Below are positions 33,432 to 47,709 of a stretch of 64,000 nucleotides of DNA, piece after piece. Made by a program: the position numbers and the translations under genes. How positions within the stretch are numbered: position 1 is the stretch's first letter; every line of letters starts with the position of its first letter. The DNA comes from Anadara kagoshimensis (lineage: Eukaryota; Mollusca; Bivalvia; Arcoida; Arcidae): NCBI GenBank assembly GCA_021292105.1, contig CM037861.1, positions 31,419,674 to 31,483,673 on the forward strand. Reading direction: 5' to 3'. The notes under the pieces were generated by a model that saw nothing but the letters and a program-made list of their open reading frames with translations, ran no database searches and was not told the DNA's origin.

Positions 33432-35561
33432 GCTTTATATACCAAATATAGCATTAATTCGCCACAAATCAAAAATCTGTCCAAGATGTTAGCAATGTTG
33501 TTCATATATTGTTCTAAAAGTTTTTTTTGTAAGATAATTATCAATAAGAGTTTTGAATTGATAACACGTTGGTTATAAACAACTCAAAAAGTGAAATGAA
33601 TAGGGATGTTTGCAAAGTAGACCATATATATTTTTATTAACCCCCCCCCCCCCCCCGATTTTTTCAGAGATTGTGGTCACGTTTTACAAAAATTCACAGG
33701 CGCTTGGGGTCAGGTATTTTTTTTTTCAATTTATTATTTTATCGACCAAGCAATGATATATTTTGCTATTTTATCATATCTGACAACAATACAGGATTTT
33801 GACTAAACTAGAACACATATGTCATTAGCTTGAACAGATCTTCAAAATGATACCCTAAATCCTTGAATATCTTTAAATATTGCAAAATTATTAAGATTTC
33901 AAATTTGCTAGATTCAAGTTAAGGAAAATCATAGTTAAGAAATGATTGTGAAACTTGGGTATGGTCGTTTATGTCAAGTTATTTTGTTGTAAAGCAAAAA
34001 AGCCGGCATAATCTTGGACTAATACACACATGAATTAAACACTTCAGAAATGGCAGCATATTTTGTAAAAGATCAAACGACACGAATTATACTCGTCTCG
34101 GAGTGATACAGCACGGTTTGTGAAGTCCTTCAGTGTTTCGGTATCAGTTTAAATGAAGAAAAACTTGAACTTCCTTACTTGTATTGATTTCCTAAACTTC
34201 AGAAAAATCCATATCCAAAAAAGAAATAAAAATAAAAACCAGGTTACTCTAAGGGTACTACTATTCATTATCAGTAATTCTAACAGTAATTTAAAAACGG
34301 TCGTCAAAGATGGTCTTCAGTCTTATACAGATGAAGTCTTTAGAATTACATCTGGCATCAATCAATTGTGAATTTTGAAGAAATAAAAATGCTCGAATGT
34401 CTTGCTCTTAATACTTTATCTCGCAGTCGTAGAAAGTATAGATTATATTTGATTTTTCTTTACTTTACATCAATACCATGCGTTCTAAATTGAAACAACG
34501 TCTAAAACAAATCATTTACTTCTTATTCTTTTACAAAAAGCCAATGCTATGTAGTGCTTAAAAGGGGAGATTTGGTTGTTTTGTCAAGCACCATTCGGAC
34601 AGCTGAGATCAGATTTTGAAGAAAACATGTTTGTTGTGTTTGTCAATGTAATTTTCCAACCGTTGAAACAATCGGTACAAATTGTGCACCTCTGCTTGTT
34701 TCACGGTTCACTTGAAACAGAATCATAGTTTTGTAGAAACTTGTAAGACTGTCGCCAAATCATTCAACTCAACGATGACGTGTTGTCTCTCTAACTCTTA
34801 TTAATCCTTTTGAGGTACGACTGATTCTTCGAGTTCTGCTCCATATTTGTACTTTAACCTCAATTATGACACTCACAGTGCTACATTTACAAACATGATG
34901 GGTTCATTTTTTTCAGATTTGTCAACTTTCCTTTTCTATTGATCAGCCTATGAAAGATGTAATGAAAGATGTACGAAGAGCACAGTGATATCAAGGCTAG
35001 ACTGTCATTTTAACTGGAATAGTATTTTTACAAAGTAACACACAGAAATGACAAGCAGAACCAAGTTAGAAAGCATTCTAGAAAGGACAATATAACAAAC
35101 TTTTTTCTTAATTATGATTGCCGGATACTGTCTCAATGCCGGGAGACAATTTTTTTATTTACAATTTTCCTTTCATAAATTTCCAGTAAATAACTCATAT
35201 TTGAGGTTCTTCTGGTACAACGGAGGAAGATTCATAAAAATTATGAAGGTGGTGTTACTTCACGTTATTTCTATGTCAGATTCGCTCACCCCCGTCAAAG
35301 TCGGTAACTAAGAGTATGAACGATATGTAAAACGAACGCAACTATAATTTCAGAAGCGTTCTCGTGATCGAGAGTAAATACGAGATTTAACGAGATTTCA
35401 TTTTCCATAATTTTGTGCATCATCTATGATCAGCACTGGAAAAGAAAAATACAGATGAAAAATCAACTTTTTCTGTTAACATAAGGTTGTAAAACCATTG
35501 GTGTGTGTTGAGATCTACATCTATTGCTGTGGAGGCAGCTAGGTCATTTTCTTTACCAAGA
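33432..35561. other. Intergenic region upstream of KCTD5
   Basis: C14 run at about 33643-33656. A fragment of the AATGATTGTGAAAC repeat at 33900-33960. No exon recognised. The KCTD5 promoter and 5' UTR should lie in the right part, but no TATA box, initiator or CpG-rich stretch can be named. Confidence 0.4.
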
Positions 35562-35768
35562 ATGGCAGCAGAATCTGCTAAGACAGTTGTAAATAACATT
35601 GATGAAGCTGCAGATTCAAGAAGAAACAGCAAAAGTAGAGCTAGTCAATGGATTAAATTGAATGTCGGGGGAACAACTTTTATGACGACAAGAACAACGT
35701 TATGCAAAGATCACAAATCATTTCTCTACAGACTAGTACAAGAAGAACCAGACTTGAATACGGATAAG
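35562..35768 (+). CDS. KCTD5: KCTD5 exon 1: start and first part of BTB
   Basis: 69 codons, [20 protein letters not shown] to EEPDLNTDK, donor GTGATA. I chose the ATG at 35562 (AAGAATGGC, a good initiation context and a typical MA-E start) over the in-frame ATG at 35505, which would add 19 unlike residues. The low-complexity N-terminus before [10 protein letters not shown] varies in the family. Confidence 0.93.
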
Positions 35769-38700
35769 GTGATACATGATAGCATGCTTTTAATTTCTAC
35801 TGTTTATTTACTTTGTTTGTGAGAATGCAAAAATGAATTATATCTAACATAACTCATTAACTGACAGTGTGTCTGTTAATATTAGCATAGTAGTCCAATG
35901 TGACAGAAGTTTTAATTCAAATACAATGCAGATTATGTAATAAGACTAATAGATCAAACCTTTTGGGTGCAAGTCATTTTCAGCACCAGCTCAATTCGGC
36001 ACCTGTACGTCTGTAGATAATGTCATTTCGTCACAGAGTTAATTCGGCACCAGGTTGTTTCTGCACCTACAATAGGTCACTTCGCATCTCCATTTATTTA
36101 TTTATCTTTGATCCTTGATTATTTAACTTTTTAGTTTAAGTTGAGAGGTTAAGTTTAATGCAATCTTGTACTTTATTTTTTTTTTTTAAATATTAATATC
36201 TACTGTAGGAACCACTGACTGTGACAGTGAAATTCTCTTTATATCCATAGAAAATCAAATAAATTTGGATAAAGTTTGATATTTTTCACTTACTTGTACC
36301 TAGTCGTAACAGGAAATCTGTTAACAGGAAAATTTTCACAAATTTTAGAAATTTGGCTACCAATTATTTTTAATTTATGGAAACCTAGGTTACTTAGTAA
36401 TTTTCATTTCAATAAAATTACTAGTAGTATGTGTTTTAGCAGTGGTACTTAAAAAATGAATAAAATGTTGAAAAAATACTGGCGTATTGATCAGCCGTAC
36501 TTTGATTACCAGCATTTACTTATACACATTCTAAAGGTCTATATCTGTTTAGGAAACGAAAAAGAAAATTGGCCTTGTGGACCAATTGGTGTTGCCTAAA
36601 TATATTTTTACAGGTGCTATGCATCTTTTTGAATATTTCAATTTAGTAGCCAGTCAAGAATATTTCATTTTCATAGCCAGTCAAGAATATTTACCCGAGT
36701 ACAAGTACAATAACTTGATAACATACAGGACAAAAGTATTGCAACAATTGACAATTTCTTTTATTTTCATTGAAAACACCAATTTTTTCAGAAATTCAAG
36801 TTGTAAAAAACAATTATTATTTCTCAGATTTTAATGATTTCTATTTATTTAAAAAAAATTTATTGAAAAATATTTAATTTGTAATGACCTTTGTTTCAAT
36901 AGACTTACATGAATTTCTGCCAATATCAGATTTGATACCATATAAAATACTGAAATTTTGAAATTTCTTTAATTTAATTCAACAGAATTATTTTAAATAC
37001 TAGTAGAAATTCTGGTTGTTTCTTATAAACATTGTAAAAATTGGATAGAAAATTATATTTTTATTTACAAATTTGAAATTTCTATGAAGACATGTTTTAA
37101 ATGGCATAAAGAATTGCAATAATTTGTTCATGTTACTGTATGTGTAGTGGGTTTTGAGGTGAAAAATGTCAAAAGTGGGATAATTATACTGTTATATGTC
37201 CTCAGAATTATGACAAAGTTATATAGATAACCAATAATTTAAAGTACTGATGTTTAATAGTAAATGTATTAAGAAGGTAGTGACTCGCTAAGTGATGAAA
37301 TAACCAGGTGTCAAAATGACTTGGAACTGGTGCCGAAATGACTCGCCAAGTGCCGAAATAACCAGGTGTCAAAATGACTTCTAACTGGTGCCGAAATGAC
37401 TTGCCAAGTGCCGAAATAACCTGGTGCCCAAATGACATGGAACTGGTGCCCAAATGACTTGCCAAGTGCCGAAATAACCAGTTGCCAAAATGACTTGCCA
37501 AGTGCCAAAATAACTAGGATTAAAACCTTTTGATGTCCTAGACCACAACTCCTCCATATACCAAGACAATTCATATCCAAGACAACTTATACCCAAAAAC
37601 AACTTGTACCCAACCCAAGACAACTCGAACCAAAGAAAACAATTGAAGAAATTTCTTTTTAATTTAAGAAAATTGAAATCATTGTTTTATATTTATTTGA
37701 ATTTTATTTAAGTATTTCAAAGTTATTAGACATTACTAGAAAACCTTTCTCCCACCCATAAATAATTTCTTTATCATTCAAAAACATTGGATAACTGTAA
37801 ACTTTGATTTTTGTGTGTGTTCTTTGATGGCAAAATTAATACTTCCTAAGTTTTGACCAAAAAAAAAAAAAAAAAATCTTAACTTTCTTAATTGTTTTCC
37901 TGGGTACGAGTTGTTTCAAGTCGGGTATGAGTTGTCTTGATGTAAAATATGCATGGGTAAGAGTTGTCCTGGGTACAAGAGTTGTCCAGCAACCATCTAT
38001 CTTTCTATATTTCTTGAAATATCCTGAATTCATTAGAAATGATTTGTTTCGAAATCTTGCAAGATCTGGTTAATGAGACTTTGTTCTTGTTTCACAACTT
38101 TGATGTGTTGCAGGAAATTCCATGTGAGTTTGACACTTAATTTTTCAACCCACCAGTATACAGATTGTTGCAAGGGTACAAAATTGTGTTTTGTAATGGA
38201 AAGTCCCAGAATTGATGCCTTTATGTTTGGCGGGTCCCACATAAAGTTTCGAAAGTCCAATATTATTGAAAAGCCCATACGCAATGCTGTTATCACATGT
38301 AAGAAGTAAAATTATCCTGATTAAAACCAGATGGCAAGTCCATAAGACTTTTACGGTTTAAATATCAAGGGTCCCAATGTAAAATCAAAAGGTCCCAATG
38401 TAAAATCAAAAGGTCCCAATGTAAAATCAAAGAGACCCAGAGAATTTTGAACCCCTGTTGTTGTGACAGTGTTGAAGCAGGGTTCGTACAGGCCTGGAAA
38501 AGTCCTTAAATTTTGAGGTTTGCCCTAAAAAGACCCTAAAAACAAGTCTGACCCTAAAAAGCCCTTGAATTTATCCTGAAGGTCCTAAAAAGTCCTTGAA
38601 TTTGGCAGTTTGGGGTCTGTATTTGAATATTAAGTAGTGTCAAAAAGACTGATGTAAATAAATAAATATTAATTAATAAGTTACAATGTACTTGAAAGGA

Positions 38701-41700
38701 GCAATTTAAAGGTACCTGGCCCTTCCAAATGCCCCAACTTCAACCTTATCCACTTCAAGTGATGTTACAATGGACATGTAAGTAATTGTTTTATTGATTT
38801 AATTGCCTTTGCATCAATATTGTTTTGCTTCAATTGTACCTCTGATTAGGCCTTAAATTTGCAAATAAGACCCTGAAAAGACCCTAAAAAGTCCTTAAAT
38901 TTGGAGTCCATATGTCTATACGAACCCTGGGTCCATAAGACTTTTACAGTTTAAATATCAAGGGTCCCAATGTATAAAATCAAAAGGTCCCAATGTTAAA
39001 TCAAAGAGACCCAGAGAATTTTGAACCCCTGTTGTTGTGACATTGTTGAAGTAATGAACTATTTGTAGTTTGATTGGTTTAAGATTTATGTACATTTGTA
39101 TACATATTATTTATGGAGAAAGCTTCACTTTAGCAGCCAGTTAGATTAGTTTAAGATTTATGTACATTTGTACACATATTATCTATGGGAAAAGCTTCAC
39201 TTTAGCAGCCCTCAGCCACAAAAAGCTGCATTTTCTATGATTTTAAATTGAACTTGACAAAAAAATAATTATTCATTTACTTACATGAGCCAAGTCATTG
39301 CTAAAAGTAAAAAAACCTGATTTTAATCCAATCCATTTACCTATGTTTCCATTCCTGGTAGCCAAAATAGCCATTGGCTACTAATTTCTGAGAAATTCTT
39401 TCAAAAAGTAGCCTATTTTAGCAAATTTGTGGAAAAATACTTTAAAAGGACTATATTTTCACAAATTTTTGAAATTTGGCTATTAATTATTTTAAATTTA
39501 TGGAAACCTAGTATACCAGTATTTGGCATGTGTTAACAATGGTAATAATCAATTCAAATTTTTGACAAAACGGTGGTGCCTTTCATGTGACATAATGATG
39601 ACAAAAACAAAAAATTTCATTATTTAAAGGTGCATAAGACTAAGAGGTATATCTTGTACAATAATGGGTAGCTCAAAGGTCGCATTCAGTTTTACCAAAT
39701 AGGTGGACATGGCAGTGTGGCACTGTCACTGGCTTTTGAAGTCAAAACCTCACTTGGAACTTGGGAATTTTCTGAGATGATTTACATCTCCTGCCTATAC
39801 TAGAACTGTAAAAAGCTTGTTACTCAGTAGTCTTTTGGATGAGACTGAAGACCGATGACCCTTTTGTCTCGGTGCATGCTAAAGACACCTCTGTAGAGTT
39901 TGAAAAAGACTAGGCCACCAGTGGCCCCTACATAGGACGCTTACAATTAGAAGCAATTGAAACAGACTGAGCAACATAAACTAAAACAGTTTCACCAAAA
40001 TCAATAAGTCTTTGAACAGTGCTAATCTGCTCTAGAAGTCAAGTGAGATTTTGTGTCGTCTCTTTAGTCCAAGATATTACTATAATAAACTCTTGTATAC
40101 ATACAATGTATGTACATACGGGCCAAATTCTATATCCCGTCCAAACTTTGATTGCCAGGGGATAATAATCTTAAACAAGTCTTCAATTTACAAGTTAATA
40201 GTTTAGTGCATGTATGTATCCAGATATATTGTATACCTAGAGCTCACACTCTCAGTCGCAAATGTCGCAATTTGTGACATTTTTTTTCTAAATTACGACT
40301 AAAAATTCATCATTAAATAGAATAAATAATAAATGTTCTGGAATACTTAAAATTTCTACTCTTGTTTAAAATTTGCGACAAAATAATTTGAGTCAGTGTG
40401 GGCTCTGATACTGTTAATCCATCGAAAAATTTAGTCAAGGCATCCATTGGACCCTTGAGACTGTGTTTTTGACTCTTGAAAATTTGAACAGTTGGCTCAA
40501 TTGGTAGACTATTATCCATACTTTCCATATACAGGAGATCATGGATTCAAATTGTGGTTCAGGTCTCACTAAGACTTGAAATGTGTAGTTACTGTTCTTT
40601 TGCCAAGCACTCAGTATTTAAAAATGGAAAGTCACAGGGTCCTTTGGAAAAGACCTTAAAAACTGATGTCTTATGTCACAGCAGACATGGCATACAAAGA
40701 ACCCTCTCTGCACAGCGCCCTGCACACACTGCAAAGGTCAAATTTCTGCCACTTCGCCAATAATGTTTGTATAAAAGACATATTCTTGAGGAGGGGGGCA
40801 TAAAAGCCCTTTCAATCAATCTTTAAACCAATCAACTTTGGAAATTTGATTCCAGATTTTTAGGAAAGAATCAACTGTGTTTACATGGGTTGACCCTTGA
40901 GATTTTGAAAGTAAATTTGACCTTTACATGACAGTTTTAGGAGGTAGTAATCTATCATAATATCGCTGCATGTCATCTGGGATTCAAAAGTTATTCCCTG
41001 CAAAATAAATATAAATGTCTGTTAGTTAGTAATTAGATAGATATTGATATTACGCACTAAGTTGTTATAAAATTTAAAGGATTTATCGTTCCTGTTGTTA
41101 ATTTGTCTGTTAAACCATTGTAAGTGTTGCATAGGGTATGCATTTTGCGAAAAATGGCATCCTACAGCGGAAACACTGCATACTGTAAACCGCTTTATAT
41201 TAGCGCATACTTATTTTAGCGATTGATGACTGGTAAACATATTAGCGCAGTTTAATTTTAGCCTAATCAATTCCAGTCTGAACTGTTTAGTTTGCCTAAA
41301 ACCCACAACTTTTAACCAAAGAAATAAAATAAAATTTGAGAAGGGGATGCCAGGTTACAAGAAAATAATAAAAATAACTATGTAATGTTTGACTTTTACT
41401 GAGAGAAAATCTCCGTAACTGACCCAGGAAGTCACTAGACAGACAGATGTCTGCAGGAAGCTTTCATCATAATTTTGCCCTCTCGTCGATTAGATATATT
41501 TAAATCAATAGTAACCTATTTTGTTTTTATTCATTTAAATACCAACTGTTTTTTTTAAAAAAAAAATACAAATGTTTCGACACATTGTCGATGTATCCAC
41601 GATAACAGCCGCTTAGATCATTATAGAGGTCAATAAGTAGGATTTATATTATGTTGCCGATATCACAGAAAAAATAAACAATTTTCGCATAACGGCTCTA

Positions 41701-44700
41701 GTTTGTTGATATAATTGTTAATATTTTAATGATTGAAGCCAACTACTGGTAAATTAAAATTAATTACCTGAAAAAGAAGACTTGTCAGATTGTACGTATC
41801 GCATACAATGGCTATTTATTAACAGCTATGCCAGTATTCCCTAATTTATCCGTTTGTCGATGGTCAGTCTACCGCGTCTGGGTAATAAATCCCTAATTAC
41901 TTATCATATGCGGGTATACCAGTGTCATTCAGAACTATTATGAATTTACCATTGACTATATAACCATTTAACGTGCGTCCATACCCATTCATAGTCACAG
42001 CAGCGCTGTACAGTACTAACCTTTTATGTTGTAATTTTAGCGGCAGTTTTATTTTAGCGCTGACACTCTTATCGTCAATTGCGCTAAAATAAAACTGCCG
42101 CTAAAAAAACACGGTTTACAGTATCATTACGTTATCCAACTAGGTAAAGTGCTGGCGAGCGTATGTCTCATGCGAGGTCATGGAGTCCAATTATGGCTGG
42201 ACGGAATCAGGTTAAGTCACGGGTATCTTCCGATGAGACCTTAAAAACCAATGACCTGTGTCATGGCAGGCGTGGCACGTAAAGAGCCCTCGCGGTAATT
42301 TGTAACCGTTTGTAATCTCCATTAAATTCTTAATTTTGACTGAAAAAGCTTGTTGATAACAGAATCAAGCAATATTGAACATTTCTCTTAAAAATATTTT
42401 CCAAAAATTTAACGTCATAGAATTTGATAAGTGGAGGCTAGGGGTGTAAAAGGAAGGCCTACCATAGGAGTTAATGGGGAGGGGGTGGTCTGGTATAAAA
42501 GGAATTCTTACCATAGAATTTATTTTGGGGGGGTGTAAAAGGAATTGCTACCTTAGAATTAAATGGGAGTGGGAGTATAAAAGAAAGTCCTACTACAGAA
42601 TTAAATGGGGGTGGAGTATAAAAGAAAGTCCTACTACAGAATTAAATGGGGGTGGGGGTATAACAGAAAGTCCTACTACAGAATTAAATGGGGGTGGGGG
42701 TATAACAGAAAGTCCTATCTCATTATTGTATTCACTGTGAGTAAAGACATGTACAGCTTTAGTTTCAGTTTATTTTTGTACAGCGTTTCACGATAGTGAA
42801 CGCGTACTTTGCTATCGCTTTCTTCCAAGATATCGAGCTTCTTTGCTATGAAATTATAAGATATGAGTATGCATGGAAATAGTGCGCCTGGTAAATGAGC
42901 ATGAAAGAAGTATATCTGTTTTATCGTGAGATATTTATTCTGAGACGGGTAATGCATTTGGTTACATATGCACATTTGGAATAAATTTTCAGAATACATT
43001 TCGGAATCTAGTAAACTATTGCGACGGGATGCATCTAATAATTTCTGCAATTTGGCGAACTGATCTCATGTTTACAATAAAAAGTAGTCCGAGAAGTTTG
43101 TGTCCTACGATGTTAAATCATAACTGTTTATGAAATGAACAGTAACGGCAGGTTGATTTAATTAATTCTTCATGAAATCTACGGAAATTTAAATTTATTT
43201 TAAAGGTTATGATAACGTATTTTGATGTTCAGGCAATTGTGTCATATTTTAAAACTGTTTATCGATTAGATTTCACTTTCGTGAAAGGGAGATAATTCGT
43301 ACAGTGTTGTGAGCAAATGACCACATGTGGATTTTAAATACTTTACCATTAACATGAAACGGGAATATTGTGAGTGATAATCAGCAGTTAATTAAAACCC
43401 AGATTAACAGCAAATGATCCAGTTACATACAAGTTACATACTAGAATGTACCCCCTCATAGTGACGGTAGGATCTGCAAAACTCTACTTTCTCTCTATCC
43501 AAAATGACAAAACGATCGGGTACAACTTTTTTAAATTTTAATTACCGATTGTCTTTTTCATATATTTATGAAATTATTATTTTCTACCATTTAATTCAGC
43601 AATACATGGTTTGGTACATTGTTTCTTGTTCCAAAAACAAAAAAAACATCCGTCGGACTATGCATAGATCGACCCCCCTCCCCCCATTTCGGTTATATTC
43701 TGTCTTGCCACAACACCATTTTCCCAACTACGCTGTACAACAGCACGGCAGTGCTATGTTTAAGTACATGTACAATAACACACTTTTAAGGTGATATGTT
43801 TGATTTTGTATGTGATTAATTAGATGAATATTATAGTCATAATTAGCCGATTTTATACCGGAGTCATTACTGCTCAGTGATTATGTTCAGCTTCTCACTT
43901 ACAGCTACAACATACCGTAATTAACTCGGGTATACATGTACCTCAGCTTCACTAATGACTGTCACATACAATAACTAACTTGAGTATGTCTAAACCTTGT
44001 AAACTGCCTGTTATATGATGGGAAAAAAAACTCCGTCAACATGATATTCATATTTTCCCAGGTTTTTACCATATCAAGTTATTTTGGTATAAAACGACAA
44101 TTATTGATGATTTACTCTTTAACGAAATACAAATGATGTACAGGTTTTAAATATACTTTTTTTGTATCAAAAAATCAATTTTCAGCTTTCAGTAAATTGC
44201 TAATGGTAGCAATGTTTGAAATAACTAGGTATTGGAGTTTCCAATTTATTTTGATGTACTTGTAAACTATAACACCAGCACTTACTTATGGCACAGGCCT
44301 GTCAAAAGTTTAACGTGCATCTAACGCAAAAAAGTGTCGGAAGCTCAGCAGTTGAGTGGCCGAGATATGGATAATTTGTGGCTCAAAAGCTGCGGAGAGA
44401 TAGAAAACAGCTGTCGAAAAGCTCTCTAGATATAGGTTATATGAACTGCGGAATCGACACTAATTTGTTAGTTTAGTGTTAAACTTTTGACAGGTCTGTA
44501 CAGCAGATAGAAGGTAACGGCTAAATCAAGAAATAATGGTGTGATAATTGACTTTCATTAAGAGGATTGAGAATATATTCCCAAGTTTCTCCTTAAACAG
44601 CCATACTTGATATCAAGTGATAATTCCCTAGTAATGTTGTATATAGGGCATGTATACCTGTATCAATTATAATTGTTGGCGCCGTATCAGAAATTTATGG

Positions 44701-47667
44701 CCTCCACTTTACAGGGTTTTTGCTCTCTGAGACAACTGCTTTTTGATACTAATTGCAAAAATTGCTCTTGGCTACTACATTTTAGTAAAAAAAAAATATG
44801 TTGTAAATCAAAACATTCAAAGAGATGTTGATGAAGGAGATATTTACAGTGTTTTTGCTCTCGGAGAGCAGGGCTTTTGATATTTAATTGCTAAAATTGC
44901 TGCTGGCTACTACATTTTTGTAAAAAAAAAATTTAATATATTGTAAATCATTTACCATTCAAAGAGATTTTGATGAAAGAGATATTTATGACTGGTGAAT
45001 AGAAAAATATTTACAGTATGTTCATGTTCGAAGTTTTTCAACTGACACCCGGAAACGGATACTTCGTGAATGACAGTTTTGTGGTGTGAAAAATAAAAAA
45101 AAAATTGTAGCTTATTGTGCTGGCATAGTAAAAACACCAGCACCTGCTTCAAGTGGGTGTTGTGCTTCAAGTGGGCATTGTGTTTCAAGTGGGTGTTGGT
45201 GCTTAAAGTGGGCATTGTGCTTCAAGTGGGTGTTGTTCTTCAAGTGGGTGTTGTGCTTAAAGTGGGCATTGTGCTTCAAGTGGGTGTTGGGCTATAAGGA
45301 AATGTTGTGCTTCAAGTGGGCATTGTGCTTCAAGTGGGTGTTGTGCTTCAAGTGGGCATTGTGCTTCAAGTGGGTGTTGGGCTATAAGGAAATGTTGTGC
45401 TGTGAGTGGGCATTGTGCTTCAAAGGGGCATTGAATTAAATGAAATCCTTTTATTTTAAGAATCTTGCCTTTAGAGAAAGCTTGTTTATTCATTTGCCAA
45501 AGGTCATGATTCTCTGTGCACACACCAGTTTCCTCCACCATACCATAACTGACACCTTTGATATAGCTGAAAAAAAAAATTGGCCTTGACATGAAATTCC
45601 CATTTTCTCATGAAATGTCTTTTACTGTTAACAATTTAGATACTGTAAACATATTTAATTTTACATGTATTTATTTTCGAGTTTATATGAAGTTTCCACA
45701 TTTTAATGTGATTAAATTTTCGCGTCCTTCTCCATGTGGTTAAATTTTCGCATCCTTCAGATTTGCACTATGACACAATAAACAGAATATAGTTTTTGCT
45801 CAGTATTCATTTACGCACAAAACAAACGGCTGCAAAATATGTGATAATTACTACACTGTGAAAATAAATATGTTTACAGTACATTGTGTTACAAGACTAG
45901 CTGAATATTTTTGAAAATTCATCCTTATCCCCAGTGGAAGGAAAAAAATAAGTTTGCACTCAGAAATGTTACTCATCACTGAAATAACATATTTTTTATT
46001 GTCATTATTGATGCAATATTTGCCTTAAATATAAGATTGTAGTACAATTTTAACTTGAGTCTCTATGAACAGGAAAAGACCAATCCACTGTGTCATGATA
46101 GGTATATAAGCCTAAAGAACCCTCCCAGCACATTGCCCTGCACACTGTGTAAAAGTAAAAGAAATTCTGTCACTTCATCTATAGCTGGTGATGTCTAAAT
46201 ATTAGTGAAATATTCTTGACTTGGACGTAAAAAAACCACTATCAACCAATCTGTGTACAGAAAAGAAGTAATTTGGCATTGTGACAAATGACTAGTGGAA
46301 AAAACACTCGTCCCAAGAGGATTTTTTACCAGTTTGGATGACATTGAACAACTGTTGATTATATATACAAAGTTATTATAAACCCTGCATTAAATGTTAA
46401 AGGTTTACCATGAAAAAGCCAAAAGGCCAAGCAAACAATTCCTTGTTTCATCTTACTTTACCTACCCAGTAGTCTACCGGTAACTTTATTTTTCTATTAT
46501 TGCCATTTTTTGGACAAACACAGTCAAAGTTGGTAGTTCTGCTTCATTTGAATCCAAATCAAATAACCTATGATTCTATTCCTGGTAGCCAAAATCGCCA
46601 TTGGCTACTAATTTCTGAGGAATTCTTTCAAAAGTAACCTATTTCAGCAAATTTGTGGAAAAATACTGTAAAAAAGACTATATTTTTACAAATTTTAGAA
46701 ATTTGGCTACTAATTATTTTAAATTTATGGAAACCTAGAATAACCTTTACTCCCTATAGGCACCATACCTACTGTTTCCAAACCTAGAAGCTAGAATCGC
46801 CTTTGGTTACTAGTTTCTATGAAATTCCTTGAAAAAATAACCAATGTTATCAAATTTGAGAAAAAATACTTTTTAAAGAACAAATATTACAAATTTTAAA
46901 CAATTTGCTAATATTTATTTTAAAATTGTGGAATCCTAGCCTACCCATGCTAGCCTTTTCAGCTTCCATATATTTTCCATAGCTGAGAAATTCCTTAAAA
47001 AGTAACATGTTTTAGCAAATTTGTGAATAAATACATAAAAAAGAACTTATTTAAATGGGCTACTACCAATTGGGGAAACTGTTAACCTACTCATATATGT
47101 GTTTTCCAGCCTCCCTATAGCTACCATAGCTACCCATGGGTACCGACCTATGCCTACCACATGGGATTTCATTTGAAGTGTTAAAACAAACAATTTGTAT
47201 GTGTTTGTATAGATCTACAACTTATCAGTTTTGAATGGCAGTAAGCAGTGACTAGAGCGACAATGAATTGATGAATTAATGAGATTAGTACATTTGAACA
47301 CTTTTTTCTACTTCACGTTACCTGACAAATTACCTCTGTATTTGATCTACAAAGTAGCGAGGTATTCAGTGGAATGTCATGATAACGATCTGATACCAGG
47401 GTTAATATCTTAATTTGTACCAAAAAAATCAATTAAATCAATTAACTGATTGTACATTAATTTACGATTAGATTACCTGAACAAAGGGATAATGTCAACA
47501 TGGTTTACTTGTAGGTTTCATTATCTGCTTGGCTATGTGTATGTAGTCTTGTCATGTGGCCAGCTTGTATTTTTTCTGCTCTAGGCTATGGCAGTGGCAA
47601 ACCAAGATGGGGGTTTCGGGTCATTACACCTGGTCTTTATTTCTGTCCATGATTATATATTTATATG

Positions 47668-47709
<42 letters not shown>

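Noticed and set aside
35505..35561. Upstream in-frame ATG extending KCTD5 by 19 residues
   Set aside because: The extension looks unlike the family, and the ATG at 35562 has the better context and an MA-E start.
45086..45592. Cys/Trp-rich repeat frames ([10 protein letters not shown]) on both strands
   Set aside because: Generated by the 18-bp array; no supporting gene structure.
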